Source of the DNA: Lachnospiraceae bacterium
GTDB taxonomy: Bacteria > Bacillota > Clostridia > Lachnospirales > Lachnospiraceae
NCBI GenBank assembly: GCA_017536965.1
Contig: JAFWCK010000049.1
Span: 44,135-108,134, forward strand
DNA: 64,000 nucleotides
Reading direction: 5' to 3'
Under the pieces are notes generated by a model, which saw only the letters and a program-made list of their open reading frames with translations, was not told the origin of the DNA and ran no database searches. A program made the position numbers and the translations under genes. The first letter of the stretch is position 1. Every line of letters begins with the position of its first letter. This document shows, one piece after another, positions 1 to 9,219 of this stretch.

Positions 1-548
1 GGCATGACAATGGCTTCTTCCGTCACTTCGAGCGAATAAATCGTCCGCACCATGCTCTTCTGCTGCCCGCCTGCAGAGGAAAAAGCTGTAAAATCATGTT
101 CCCCCAGAAGATACTTGGCTGCCTGCTTCATTTTGTCTGTATGAAGCTCATAATAGACATAATCCGTATACAGCCGCTCCTTTGGAAGATTGACCCGGCT
201 GTTTAATATATCATAGCGGTAGGTCTTGCGGCAGTTTGTATAGCGCGGATGGAAATCCGGAGCGACCTCTTCTGACCGGACGATTTTTATATCATCCGGC
301 AGCTGCTGATTCAGCGCATACATGATCTTCTCCGGCGGGATTCTGGTATTTGTATCAAATACCGCAACATTCCCCAGCGCATGTACGCCGGAATCCGTGC
401 GGCTTGCCCCGATGATCGTAATATCTTCTTTGAGCAGCCTGGACAGTTCTTCGTTGATCACCTGCTCGATGGCGATCCCGTTTTTCTGGATCTGCCATCC
501 CACGTAATTCGTACCGTCATAGGAAATAATCAGTTTGATCCGTTTCAT
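1..548 (-). CDS. truA: tRNA pseudouridine synthase A, 5' part (cut by window edge)
   Basis: TruA converts uridines 38-40 of the tRNA anticodon arm to pseudouridine. The first 182 codons are present and the 3' end lies outside the window. The ATG is at 548 and the protein begins MKRIKLIISYDGTNYVGWQ, the usual TruA opening. The motif GASRTDSGVHA at residues 47-57 holds the catalytic aspartate (D52). It is read in the same direction as the ecf genes but follows a strong terminator (617-651), so it probably starts its own transcript. Two copies of ATTATAATCAGG (minus strand, within about 568-597) lie just upstream and may contain its -10 element. Gene order ecfT-truA is normal for Bacillota. Confidence 0.95.
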   Translation of the reverse strand, partial: MKRIKLIISYDGTNYVGWQIQKNGIAIEQVINEELSRLLKEDITIIGASRTDSGVHALGNVAVFDTNTRIPPEKIMYALNQQLPDDIKIVRSEEVAPDFHPRYTNCRKTYRYDILNSRVNLPKERLYTDYVYYELHTDKMKQAAKYLLGEHDFTAFSSAGGQQKSMVRTIYSLEVTEEAIVM

Positions 549-616
549 CCAACTATTCTCCATTTTATCCTGATTATAATTTTGACCTGATTATAATACA
601 GATTGCTCCGCGGTGC

Positions 617-651
617 GAAACAAAATAAAAGCCCGGCCGCAATGGCCGGGC
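617..651 (-). terminator. Rho-independent terminator after ecfT
   Basis: An 8-bp GC-rich stem (631-638 with 644-651, loop of 5) is followed on the minus strand by a T-rich tract. It ends the CDF-ecfA1-ecfA2-ecfT transcript and separates it from truA. Confidence 0.9.
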
Positions 652-693
652 GGGATCTGTATGTTTGTCATCTCCCAATCTTTCTTAAGAACT

Positions 694-1521
694 TCAGATT
701 GCTCCCCACGTCAGAAAATGCTCCATCAGGATACGCAGGCCTATCGTCACAAGAAGATATACGAACAACAGGATATATGCGACTTTATCTCTGGTCTCAT
801 ATTTCAGCGGGAACATCTTTGTCCTGTTTGTTCCGCCGGCATAGCATCTGGCTTCCATAGCGGTTGCCAGTTCGGTTGCCCGCCGGAATGCACTGACAAA
901 CAGCGGAACCATGATCGGGATCATGCCCTTTGCTTTCAGGATGATGCCGCCGGTATCAAAATCCGCACCGCGCGCAAGCTGTGCCTTGGTGATCTTGTTG
1001 ATCTCTTCCGTCAGGATCGGGATAAAGCGCAGTGCAATACTCATCATCATGGCGATCTCATGACCAGGAAAATGGATCACATCCAGCGGCTTAAAGACCT
1101 TCTCCAATCCATTCGTCAGCGTTGTAGGCGTTGTGGTGTATGTCAAAAGCGATGCCCCGACGATGACATAGATCAGACGCAGTGCAAAGAAAACTGCCCG
1201 ATAAATGCCTTCATAACTCATCCGGAAGATCCACCATCTCCAGATGATCGTGCCGTCGCTGAAGAACAGGTTAAAGAACACGGCCAGGATCACCAGGAAC
1301 CAGACAAAACGGAGCCCTTTTAAAATATGCTTCAACGGCACTTTGGACAAAGCGATCAGTGTAGCGATCGCAGCCGTAAGGAAAATAAACCCAATGAGAT
1401 TATTAATAATAAAAACGGCCGCAACGTAAACAACTACGCCGAAAAGCTTCACTCTCGGGTCCAAACGGTGCATTATGGAATTTTCCGGGTAATACTGCCC
1501 GATCGTAATATCCTTAAACAT
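694..1521 (-). CDS. ecfT: ECF transporter transmembrane component EcfT
   Basis: EcfT is the membrane scaffold that couples the two EcfA ATPases to interchangeable vitamin- or metal-binding S components. The 275-aa protein has several hydrophobic helices and the two short Ala-Arg signatures that contact the ATPases: AQLARGADF around residues 180-188 and AMEARCYAGG around 220-229. It begins 6 nt after the ecfA2 stop with no clear Shine-Dalgarno sequence, so translation is probably coupled. No S component lies in the window, which fits a shared (group II) ECF module. It is the last gene before the terminator at 617-651. Confidence 0.93.
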   Translation of the reverse strand: MFKDITIGQYYPENSIMHRLDPRVKLFGVVVYVAAVFIINNLIGFIFLTAAIATLIALSKVPLKHILKGLRFVWFLVILAVFFNLFFSDGTIIWRWWIFRMSYEGIYRAVFFALRLIYVIVGASLLTYTTTPTTLTNGLEKVFKPLDVIHFPGHEIAMMMSIALRFIPILTEEINKITKAQLARGADFDTGGIILKAKGMIPIMVPLFVSAFRRATELATAMEARCYAGGTNRTKMFPLKYETRDKVAYILLFVYLLVTIGLRILMEHFLTWGAI

Positions 1522-1527
1522 AGTTTT

Positions 1528-2375
1528 CTATAGCTTATACATCTGCAGGATCTTCTCCGCTGCTTCCTCAACTGTCAAGGTATCTCCCAGTCCGATGCTC
1601 TGGGTAAATGCACACACCTCCGGCACGCCCAGACCGATCTCTTCCAGTTCCTGCCGATGGGAGAACACATCACGTGTGCTGCCATCTAAGACCACTTTCG
1701 CTTTGTGCAGCGCGATCACACGGTCCGCATACTGTGCCACCTCTTCCATACTATGAGAAACCAGGATAACGGTCACATGCCGTTCCTGCTGATATTTTTT
1801 CAGCAATTCCAGGATCTGGGATTTGCCCAGCGGGTCTAAACCGGCTGTCGGCTCATCCAGGATCAGAACTTCCGGCCCCATCGCCAGCACGCCGGCAATA
1901 GCCACACGTCTCTTTTCACCTCCGGAAATCTCAAACGGAGATTTTTCATAAAGATTTTCGGAAAGACCGACAGCGGAAAGTGCAGCACGTGCCTTTTCTT
2001 CCTGCTCCTCTTTTGAGAATCCCAGGTTCTTTGGTCCGTAGCAGACATCCTTCAGAACATTTTCTTCAAACAGCTGATATTCCGGATACTGGAAGACCAG
2101 ACCGACGCGGCACCTGAGTGTCCGCAGCGCTTTCTTCTCCTCTTTGGTCAGTTTGCCTTCTTTGTAGATTGGCACACCATCATAAGTAATGGAACCGGAG
2201 GATGGCTCCAGGAGACCGTTAAGCATCTGGATCAGCGTAGACTTGCCAGAACCGGTGCTTCCAATGATCGCGGTAAAAGAATCACCGCCCAGCTCCAGAT
2301 TGACGTCGGAAATAGCCTTCACTTCTTCTGCTGTCCCCGGATTATATATGTAATTGACGTTCTCTAAACGAATGA

Positions 2376-2379
<4 letters not shown>
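1528..2379 (-). CDS. ecfA2: ECF transporter ATPase EcfA2
   Basis: Second ATPase subunit of the ECF energy-coupling module, powering vitamin or metal uptake at the inner face of the membrane. The 283-aa protein shows Walker A GSTGSGKST (residues 40-48), a Q-loop (FQYPEYQLFE), the ABC signature ISGGEKRR and Walker B with catalytic Glu (LILDEPTAGLD). The start overlaps the ecfA1 stop by 4 nt (ATGA), a sign of coupled translation. It is paired with ecfA1 and ecfT in the standard order. Confidence 0.95.
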
Positions 2380-3278
<899 letters not shown>

Positions 3279-3285
3279 TCTTTAC

Positions 3286-4413
3286 TCAATCTGTATAATC
3301 AACGTCAAAATTGATATTGATCTGATAACCTGGGAAATCTTCCAGGACATCTTTTTTCAACTCTTCCATAAATGCATTCTTATCCTTGATCTTAAAATCA
3401 ATGAGAATGTCGAACGAAAGAAACTTCTGCTCATCGTCAATATATATACCATGACAGCCCTTTACACCGTCATGCTTCATCATATCCTCTTTCAAATGTG
3501 CCTGTTTATTGGATGCATAATCCGACGTATCTGCTGCATAAACACCGACCGTCAGAAAGATATGATGCTTTGCGTAGATCGTATTCTGAATCTGCATCGT
3601 CAGTACATGCAGTTCACGTGCAGTCATCGTATCCGGGATCTCAATATGAACGGATCCAATTGCTGCATCCGGGCCGTAATCATGCAGGATCAGGTCATAT
3701 GCTCCAAGCACGCCCGGGATTGCTGCCACATCCGCTTTGATCTGTTTGGTCAATTCTCCATCCGGACGGAATCCAACGACCTGATTGATCGGGCTGATCA
3801 GCATTTCTACACCCGCTTTAATAATAAATGCGGAGATGACAACGCCAATATAGCCGTCAATGGAAATATGGAACAGGAATGTGATGATGGCACCGACCAG
3901 GGTTGCCCCGGAGAGGATAGCGTCGAATAACGCGTCTTTTCCGGACCCGATCAAAGCGTCACTGTAATATTTCTTTCCCTGCTTCTGCACAAAGATCCCG
4001 AGAAAGATCTTCACCAGGATGGCCATGCCGATAATGATCAGAAATACAACTGTAAACTCTGCGACCTCTGGATGAATGATCTTTTTGATCGACTCCACCA
4101 GAGACATGACACCGGCGCCAAAAACAATGAATGCGATGATGATCGCGCTGAAATATTCCACACGGCCATGCCCGAACGGATGCTTCTCATCCGGCGCGCG
4201 GTGTGCCAGTTTGACACCAACGATGGTGATGACGGAAGAGATGGCATCAGTCAGATTGTTCACAGCATCCAGAACAATAGAAATAGAACCAGACAGCAAT
4301 CCTACTATCGCCTTAAAAATGACCAGGAAAATATTCGCCGCAATGCCGATAATGCTTGTGCGGGTAATTCCCTTTTCTCTTCCTATACTCTGTGTTGCTG
4401 CAGATTCATTCAT
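3286..4413 (-). CDS. Cation diffusion facilitator exporter, manganese type by motif
   Basis: CDF proteins export divalent metal ions in exchange for protons. The 375-aa protein has about six transmembrane helices followed by a cytoplasmic domain and a longer C-terminal extension. The metal site reads N52-x3-D56 in helix 2 and D160-x3-D164 in helix 5, not the His-containing HxxxD of zinc exporters. This N-D-D-D set is known from manganese exporters such as streptococcal MntE, so Mn2+ efflux is the best inference. The ATG has a good ribosome site (AGGAGATGAGGC). A 22-nt dyad covers its -10 element (4468-4489). It is the first gene of an operon with ecfA1, ecfA2 and ecfT. The divergent neighbour is a LysR gene. 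Confidence 0.85.
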   Translation of the reverse strand: MNESAATQSIGREKGITRTSIIGIAANIFLVIFKAIVGLLSGSISIVLDAVNNLTDAISSVITIVGVKLAHRAPDEKHPFGHGRVEYFSAIIIAFIVFGAGVMSLVESIKKIIHPEVAEFTVVFLIIIGMAILVKIFLGIFVQKQGKKYYSDALIGSGKDALFDAILSGATLVGAIITFLFHISIDGYIGVVISAFIIKAGVEMLISPINQVVGFRPDGELTKQIKADVAAIPGVLGAYDLILHDYGPDAAIGSVHIEIPDTMTARELHVLTMQIQNTIYAKHHIFLTVGVYAADTSDYASNKQAHLKEDMMKHDGVKGCHGIYIDDEQKFLSFDILIDFKIKDKNAFMEELKKDVLEDFPGYQININFDVDYTD

Positions 4414-4467
4414 GCCTCATCTCCTGAAAAATCTTTCAGATCTCTCCGCAGAAAGACCCACTTTAAT

Positions 4468-4489
4468 AACTGTATTATTATACACAGTT
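4468..4489 (-). promoter_or_regulatory. Promoter -10 inside a dyad, CDF-ecf operon
   Basis: The minus strand reads AACTGT, 10 nt, ACAGTT, a perfect 6-bp inverted repeat. A TATAAT -10 box (4477-4482) lies in its centre; the -35 is weak. A repressor bound here would block the promoter. The sequence does not resemble the MntR consensus I know, so the regulator is unassigned. Confidence 0.4.
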
Positions 4490-4560
4490 CCGTATATAAA
4501 ATAAAACTATTTTTATGCATGAGGTCTTTCATAAACGTTGTTTTTCAGCCGAAAGATATC

Positions 4561-4589
4561 TTCTCAATTAGTAACTTTTCGTTTATAAT
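4561..4589 (+). promoter_or_regulatory. Promoter of the LysR gene at 4627
   Basis: TTCTCA (4561-4566), 17-nt spacer, TATAAT (4584-4589). The ribosome site AAGGAGG follows at 4614-4620, 6 nt before the ATG. Confidence 0.55.
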
Positions 4590-4626
4590 ATAAGCGGATA
4601 GGATCAAATGTTTAAGGAGGTCTGTC

Positions 4627-5520
4627 ATGGAATTTCGCCGGATCGAGTATTTTCTGGTACTGGCTGAAAAATTGAATTATGCAAAGGCAGCAAATGAACT
4701 TTGCATCTCATCCCAGGCGCTCACAAAACAGATTCAGCTTTTGGAGGAGGAACTGGGAACTAAACTGTTTGAACGCACAACGCGTTCTGTGACACTGACA
4801 GAAGATGGTGCCCTCTGCAAAGAACGCTTTTCAGAACTTAAAGATCATTATGATGCTACACTTGCGGAGGTGGAAAATGCGATCCGTTCCAAGAGTCATG
4901 TGATCCGTGTCGGCTTTTTTGCTGCTCTGCCAAAGAATGAACTGGTCAACCCTCTGATCCATATGCTTTCGACAGAGTTTGAAGACATTGATTTTGAGAT
5001 AAAAGCCAACAATATGGATGGTCTGCGGGACCAGCTGAAAGGTGGAGAAACCGATCTGGTTCTGACCAATGCACATGATTTTGAAGACTGGCTGGGATGC
5101 GAGATTGTCGTATTTAAAACAGTTCCTGCACAGATCGTCGTTTCTTCCAAACATCCATGGGTAAAAGCAGGAAAGAAAAAGATCACCAAAAAAGATATGG
5201 CGGAAGCAGATATTCTGCTTTTGGAAAAACACGGCCCTTACGAATTCAACAGCTTTTATGCTAAGGTAAAAGCAAAAAGCAGGATGATCCTGCCGGATTT
5301 TGATTCCATGATGATCGAATTGGAGAAAGGTAAGCGCTACGGGGTCTTCCCTATGGTCTTTAATGATGCTAAAAATGCCGATTACGTCTGTTATGACCTG
5401 CCGGATGACTGGCGGTTCAATTACCGCACCATGTGTGCCTGCCGCACACAGAAAGCATCACCGGAATTAAAAAAGATCTTTCAGTTCATCAAAAAACACA
5501 AAAACGATTTTTCTTTTTAA
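4627..5520 (+). CDS. LysR family transcriptional regulator
   Basis: A 297-aa LysR-type regulator: winged helix-turn-helix in residues 1-60 (FRRIEYFLVLAEKLNYAKAA, then QALTKQIQLLEEELG and LFERTTRSVTLTEDG), then a periplasmic-binding-protein-like effector domain from about 90 to 297. The effector is unknown. It is divergent from the CDF gene (213 bp between starts) and convergent with the 98-aa/URO-D pair. It is the only regulator in the block between rplQ and ecfA1, so it may control the URO-D and MFS genes, the CDF operon, or both. A bidirectional terminator follows the stop. Confidence 0.9.
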   Translation: MEFRRIEYFLVLAEKLNYAKAANELCISSQALTKQIQLLEEELGTKLFERTTRSVTLTEDGALCKERFSELKDHYDATLAEVENAIRSKSHVIRVGFFAALPKNELVNPLIHMLSTEFEDIDFEIKANNMDGLRDQLKGGETDLVLTNAHDFEDWLGCEIVVFKTVPAQIVVSSKHPWVKAGKKKITKKDMAEADILLLEKHGPYEFNSFYAKVKAKSRMILPDFDSMMIELEKGKRYGVFPMVFNDAKNADYVCYDLPDDWRFNYRTMCACRTQKASPELKKIFQFIKKHKNDFSF

Positions 5521-5546
5521 AAAACAACCTGATAAAAATGCAAACA

Positions 5547-5576
5547 AAAAAACTGCCTGCGTCTGCAGGCAGTTTT
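5547..5576. terminator. Bidirectional terminator between LysR and the 98-aa gene
   Basis: A 10-bp stem (5551-5560 with 5565-5574, loop GTCT) is flanked by an A-tract on the left and TTTTAATT on the right. It can end the LysR transcript (plus) and the URO-D/98-aa transcript (minus). Confidence 0.85.
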
Positions 5577-5589
5577 AATTGTCTTTTAA

Positions 5590-5886
5590 TTATTTACGAA
5601 CACCAGTGAGGTCAAACTCGCCCATCGGGTTTTTGGATTTTCCTTTTACAGAATCTCCCTCGACAACACCGCTGATCTCATTTGTCATTTCGCCAACAGG
5701 AGTTTTGATCGTGATCTTATAAGAGAAATTTGTTCCATCAAACTTTCCGTCAACGATTTCTGCACATGCGCCATTGCTGGCATCTGTACCGGTTCCTGTC
5801 AGAGCGCCATCAGCAACTGCAAACTCCATGTTAGATTTCATATCACCCATAAATGTGTGAACTGTGAATTCCCATTTTCCGTCCAT
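5590..5886 (-). CDS. Small beta-rich protein, function unknown
   Basis: A 98-aa protein with no signal peptide and no membrane segment. It consists of short alternating strands with Gly/Asp turns and two pseudo-repeats, HTFMGDMKSNMEF near the start and KTPVGEMTNEISGVV later, ending in NPMGEFDLTGVRK. This pattern suggests a small antiparallel barrel of the calycin/lipocalin kind that might bind a ligand; that is inference from composition only. It starts 44 nt after the URO-D-like gene with a clear ribosome site (AAGGAGGTATC) and is almost certainly co-transcribed with it. Catalytic residues cannot be assigned. Confidence 0.75.
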   Translation of the reverse strand: MDGKWEFTVHTFMGDMKSNMEFAVADGALTGTGTDASNGACAEIVDGKFDGTNFSYKITIKTPVGEMTNEISGVVEGDSVKGKSKNPMGEFDLTGVRK

Positions 5887-5930
5887 TAATGATACCTCCT
5901 TAATAATAATAAATTCTATTTTTCTCTATC

Positions 5931-6929
5931 TTATGCAGTCCATTTGTTTGCTGCATTCAGTGCTGCATAGTTTCCGTACTTCTTACCCTCATCATCAACG
6001 ATCTCATCGACATTTGGCATAACAGAGAACATAACGGCTGAAGATGCCATCAGGCCGCCGCCTCTGCCCAGGTCATCAATAACTCTGCGGACTTCTGCAC
6101 GGATTTCTTCTTCTGTGCTGTCTTCTCTGTCGGTTACTGCCGGAGCGACACCACCAGCAAAGATGATCTGATTGCCGTAAGTCTGTTTCAACATATGAAG
6201 ATCATTGTTCGGCTGGACAGAATGCCAGCTGTCCACACCAATCTCAACCAGATCGCCAACGATCGGGGTGATGTAACCACAGCTATGGTGCATATAATGA
6301 ATTCCCAGTTCGTGGCAAGCCTCCGCCATGCGGCGTTCCGGCTCTTTGTAGTACTGTCTCCACATTTCAGGAGACATGAACATGGATTTTTCATTTCCCC
6401 AGTCATCGTGCATCATTACAAAGTCAATATCCAGGTATTCTTTCATAGGCTCAAACAGAGAGATTCTCCAGTCTGCATAAGCATTTACGTAATCCTGATA
6501 AGCTTCTTCATCATCATACGGAGCCATCAGTCCGGTTACATGTCCCATCTCTGCGCAGATACGCTCGAAAGCGCCAAGGTTGCCGACATAATACCCCTGC
6601 AGTTCATTCTTTTTGAACCACATAGCTTTGGTACGTTCTCCCATTGCTTTCCAGTCTAAAGTACCTCTGTAATCCGGGAACTGAAGGAAATCTCTCCATG
6701 CTGTAATATCATCAAAACGTTCTCCGCCTGGTTTTACATGTGTCATAAGATTTGGATGCTCCGGATCCAGTTCCCATTCCAGGCCTGACCAGTCTGCACC
6801 ACTCATAAATAAAGGTCTGTCATTGATCTCCGGAGTAATGATCATCTGAGCTGCCGTATTGATCATCGGCACCCATTCCGGCTCTTCATGATTCCAGCAG
6901 ATCTCCATGTTCTCGCGCTCTGTTAACAT
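5931..6929 (-). CDS. URO-D superfamily protein, methyltransferase-like
   Basis: A 332-aa protein of the uroporphyrinogen decarboxylase/MtaA superfamily. Members include zinc methyltransferases that move methyl groups from corrinoid proteins to thiols or tetrahydrofolate in anaerobic demethylation. The His-x-Cys pair of the zinc site is visible (H215-S-C217, followed by Gly). The third, C-terminal Cys ligand of MtaA-type enzymes is absent: the expected region reads LMASSAVMFSVMPN and there is no Cys after 217. It may therefore bind metal differently or act on another substrate. No corrinoid protein or partner methyltransferase is in the window. It forms a two-gene unit with the 98-aa protein; the MFS gene upstream is separated by a terminator. 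Confidence 0.8.
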   Translation of the reverse strand: MLTERENMEICWNHEEPEWVPMINTAAQMIITPEINDRPLFMSGADWSGLEWELDPEHPNLMTHVKPGGERFDDITAWRDFLQFPDYRGTLDWKAMGERTKAMWFKKNELQGYYVGNLGAFERICAEMGHVTGLMAPYDDEEAYQDYVNAYADWRISLFEPMKEYLDIDFVMMHDDWGNEKSMFMSPEMWRQYYKEPERRMAEACHELGIHYMHHSCGYITPIVGDLVEIGVDSWHSVQPNNDLHMLKQTYGNQIIFAGGVAPAVTDREDSTEEEIRAEVRRVIDDLGRGGGLMASSAVMFSVMPNVDEIVDDEGKKYGNYAALNAANKWTA

Positions 6930-7037
6930 AATTACCTCCTCGCATACATTTCCTGCAAAAGCATTAGTTTACACTATTTCTTCTATCTGCAGTATAAAGG
7001 AGGTGATTCGTCAAGAGAATTCAATAATAATAAGCGA

Positions 7038-7058
7038 TTAACAACCTGAAGTTGCTAA
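7038..7058 (-). promoter_or_regulatory. Inverted repeat upstream of the URO-D gene
   Basis: TTAACAAC, 5 nt, GTTGCTAA on the plus strand: 8-bp arms with one mismatch, about 110 bp upstream of the URO-D ATG. It overlaps the tail of the MFS terminator. It could be a LysR-type operator; no convincing -35/-10 pair was found between it and the gene, although TTGACG and TATACT boxes occur 12 nt apart. Confidence 0.3.
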
Positions 7059-7087
7059 TAAAAAAGAGGAGCCTTTCGGCTCCTCTT
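7057..7087 (-). terminator. Rho-independent terminator after the MFS gene
   Basis: A 10-bp stem (7064-7073 with 7078-7087, loop TTTC) is followed on the minus strand by TTTTTTATT. Confidence 0.9.
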
Positions 7088-7114
7088 GCGGTTTGTCAGT
7101 ATAAAAAAACTAAA

Positions 7115-8464
7115 TTATTTACGTCCAACCAGAACATCATCCAGCGGCTTGCCAGCTGCTGCTCTGTACTTGTCATCGTATGCTTTAACACGTGCAGGTT
7201 TGAACAGTAAGCAGCAGATGATAGAAATAACAGCTGCGATACCAGTTACCATGAACACGCCAGTAACACCCAGCTTGGAAGCGATGAGTGCAGCAACGAT
7301 AGTCGGTCCAAATGCGTTGATCAGGTTAGCTACCGGGTTAACGCAGGAGAACACACTTGGGAAGTCCTCAATTCTCCAATACTGAACTGCTGCAGAAACA
7401 GTGTAGTTGGAAGAAGCGCCCATGAACATTGCCAGAAGGATCAAAGCGATGAACATTGCTGTGGAATTGTTAAGCATTCCAAGGATACCGGAAGCGAGCA
7501 TGCAGATATGGGAAAGAAGAACTGCCATTCTTGTTCCAAGCTTTGTATCAAGAAGACCAAAGACATAGCTGCCGATGATTCCGAATCCGGCGATCCAGTA
7601 CATAACTCCAGTATATCCGCCTGTCCAGTCAAAAGCTTTTCCCTGGGAAGCAATAATAGCCATGGACTGTGTCATTGCACCAACTGCAAACATAAGCAGT
7701 AAGCCCATAGGAATTGTGATGAACCAGAAGTCCGGAGAAGCCATTGTATGACCTGTTTTCCAAACTGTGGTCTTTCTGTTTTCGATTTCTTCCAGCATCA
7801 TCTTGTTAGCGATCTCAGGAGTAAGACTCTTGTCGTTATCACGGAAAGCACCAACCTGCTCCGGAAACTCGGAGATAGTAGCAATACCAATGATGAAACC
7901 GATCAATACGACCAGAACATATGGCCATAAGGATTTCAGTGCTGCCATGCCGTCTCCACCAAATGCCAGTGGAAGGAATTTTCCTGCGAATCCGCCAAGA
8001 AGTGCATTACCAATTGGGAATGCAAATGTGATGATACCCATAACTGTACCTTTTCTTCTTGGGAACCAAACACCAACCAGAACGGAAAGTGCCCATGTTC
8101 CGTAAAGAGCAGAGATAGCAGTTGCGATACCAAAGCAGATGATCCAAAGGATGCTTGCTTTACCATTTCCGCCAGGAACGACCATCTCTAATACCATGAA
8201 CACTAAGGTTGCGATACCTAAGATGACAGACAGTTTTTTCCAGTTTCTAACTTTGCTGGAAAAGATAACCTGGATGATGATACCTACGATAGAAGCACCT
8301 GTGTAAACCATTGACAGTGTCGTGCTCGGACCATATGCCGGTGCATTAGACATAATGTTCAGTGGATAGTTACCAGCTACAACGTAGGAGAACATACCGG
8401 TGGCAACCCAAAGGATGAGCAGCCAGCCACGGAAGCCAAAGTTATAACTCTTTTTTTGTTGCAT
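7115..8464 (-). CDS. MFS transporter, OFA (oxalate/formate antiporter-like) family
   Basis: A 449-aa major facilitator with about 12 hydrophobic helices. The N-terminal half carries GWLLILWVATGMFSYVV and the loop VWFPRRKGTVMGI, which is typical of the OFA family (WFPxRRG); members exchange small carboxylates or carry other organic acids. The substrate is unknown. It has its own promoter (8513-8541), a good ribosome site and its own terminator. It faces the same way as the URO-D gene, so it may import the compound that the URO-D protein acts on; this link is inferred from position only. Confidence 0.88.
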   Translation of the reverse strand: MQQKKSYNFGFRGWLLILWVATGMFSYVVAGNYPLNIMSNAPAYGPSTTLSMVYTGASIVGIIIQVIFSSKVRNWKKLSVILGIATLVFMVLEMVVPGGNGKASILWIICFGIATAISALYGTWALSVLVGVWFPRRKGTVMGIITFAFPIGNALLGGFAGKFLPLAFGGDGMAALKSLWPYVLVVLIGFIIGIATISEFPEQVGAFRDNDKSLTPEIANKMMLEEIENRKTTVWKTGHTMASPDFWFITIPMGLLLMFAVGAMTQSMAIIASQGKAFDWTGGYTGVMYWIAGFGIIGSYVFGLLDTKLGTRMAVLLSHICMLASGILGMLNNSTAMFIALILLAMFMGASSNYTVSAAVQYWRIEDFPSVFSCVNPVANLINAFGPTIVAALIASKLGVTGVFMVTGIAAVISIICCLLFKPARVKAYDDKYRAAAGKPLDDVLVGRK

Positions 8465-8512
8465 AATAAACCTCTCTCTCCTTTTTTAAAAAGAATCTAA
8501 AATTACTGATGA

Positions 8513-8541
8513 AGTATACCATGTTCACAATTAATACACAA
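8513..8541 (-). promoter_or_regulatory. Promoter of the MFS gene
   Basis: Minus strand TTGTGT (8536-8541), 17-nt spacer, TATACT (8513-8518). The spacer contains TTGTGA, and TTCACAA recurs in the region upstream, so TTGTG half-sites flank the -35 and could be a regulator's recognition sequence. Confidence 0.5.
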
Positions 8542-8593
8542 CTAAAACACAGCCATAAATAGAATCAAAATTGTGAAAAATGAAGAAAAAACA

Positions 8594-8612
8594 ACACTTT
8601 TTCGAAAAGTGT
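8594..8612. promoter_or_regulatory. Palindrome upstream of the MFS promoter
   Basis: Perfect 8-bp inverted repeat ACACTTTT-TCG-AAAAGTGT between the rplQ terminator and the MFS promoter. It may be an operator or a minor hairpin that reinforces the terminator. Confidence 0.35.
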
Positions 8613-8615
8613 GTC

Positions 8616-8644
8616 ATAAAAAAGACCGGCACCTGCCGGTCTTT
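8616..8644 (-). terminator. Rho-independent terminator after rplQ
   Basis: An 11-bp stem (8621-8631 with 8634-8644) is followed on the minus strand by a run of T. It ends the S10-spc-alpha transcript and cuts off the downstream accessory genes. Confidence 0.92.
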
Positions 8645-8664
8645 GTACTTATTTGTTTTTTGAA

Positions 8665-9201
8665 TTATACAAGCTCGATCAGAACTTCCATAGCTGCATC
8701 GCCTTTACGAGGTCCGATCTTCACGATGCGGGTATATCCGCCATTACGGTTAACATATTTTGGTGCGATCTCATCAAAGAGTTTTGCGACCAGATCAACG
8801 TCTTCCGTATTTTTCTTTCTGCCCGGAGCTTCCTGCGGAACCTTCTTTACAGGATAAAGAACTTTCAGCATTTCTCTTCTTGCGTGAAGTCTGGATGGAG
8901 CATCTTTCTTGATCTTCTTATCCACTTCATCAAAAACGGTAACCTTCTTGCCGTCTTTTACTTCTTTCACGCGTTTGCCGTCTTTGTCCTTGCGGGCAAC
9001 TTTTGCTTTCACGGTTACTTCTTCGAAGTTATCTTTTTCTCTTACAGCCAGAGCAATCAGATGTTCAGCTTCTTTGCGAATCTCTTTTGCTTTTGCTTCA
9101 GTAGTAACAATTTTTCCATTATTTAATAATGCAGTCACCTGATTACGGATCAAAGCTTTTCTCTGTGCGGCTGTTCTGGATAATTTTCTATATCCGGCCA
9201 T
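8665..9201 (-). CDS. rplQ: 50S ribosomal protein L17, long form
   Basis: L17 sits near the polypeptide exit of the large subunit. The N-terminal part ([20 protein letters not shown]) and C-terminal part ([27 protein letters not shown]) are canonical. At 178 aa it is some 50-60 residues longer than most bacterial L17. The excess lies in the middle, about residues 59-115, and is very rich in Lys, Asp and Glu ([19 protein letters not shown]). Last gene of the alpha operon, 18 nt after rpoA. Confidence 0.97.
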   Translation of the reverse strand: MAGYRKLSRTAAQRKALIRNQVTALLNNGKIVTTEAKAKEIRKEAEHLIALAVREKDNFEEVTVKAKVARKDKDGKRVKEVKDGKKVTVFDEVDKKIKKDAPSRLHARREMLKVLYPVKKVPQEAPGRKKNTEDVDLVAKLFDEIAPKYVNRNGGYTRIVKIGPRKGDAAMEVLIELV

Positions 9202-9219
9202 GACGTTTGCCTCCTTTAG

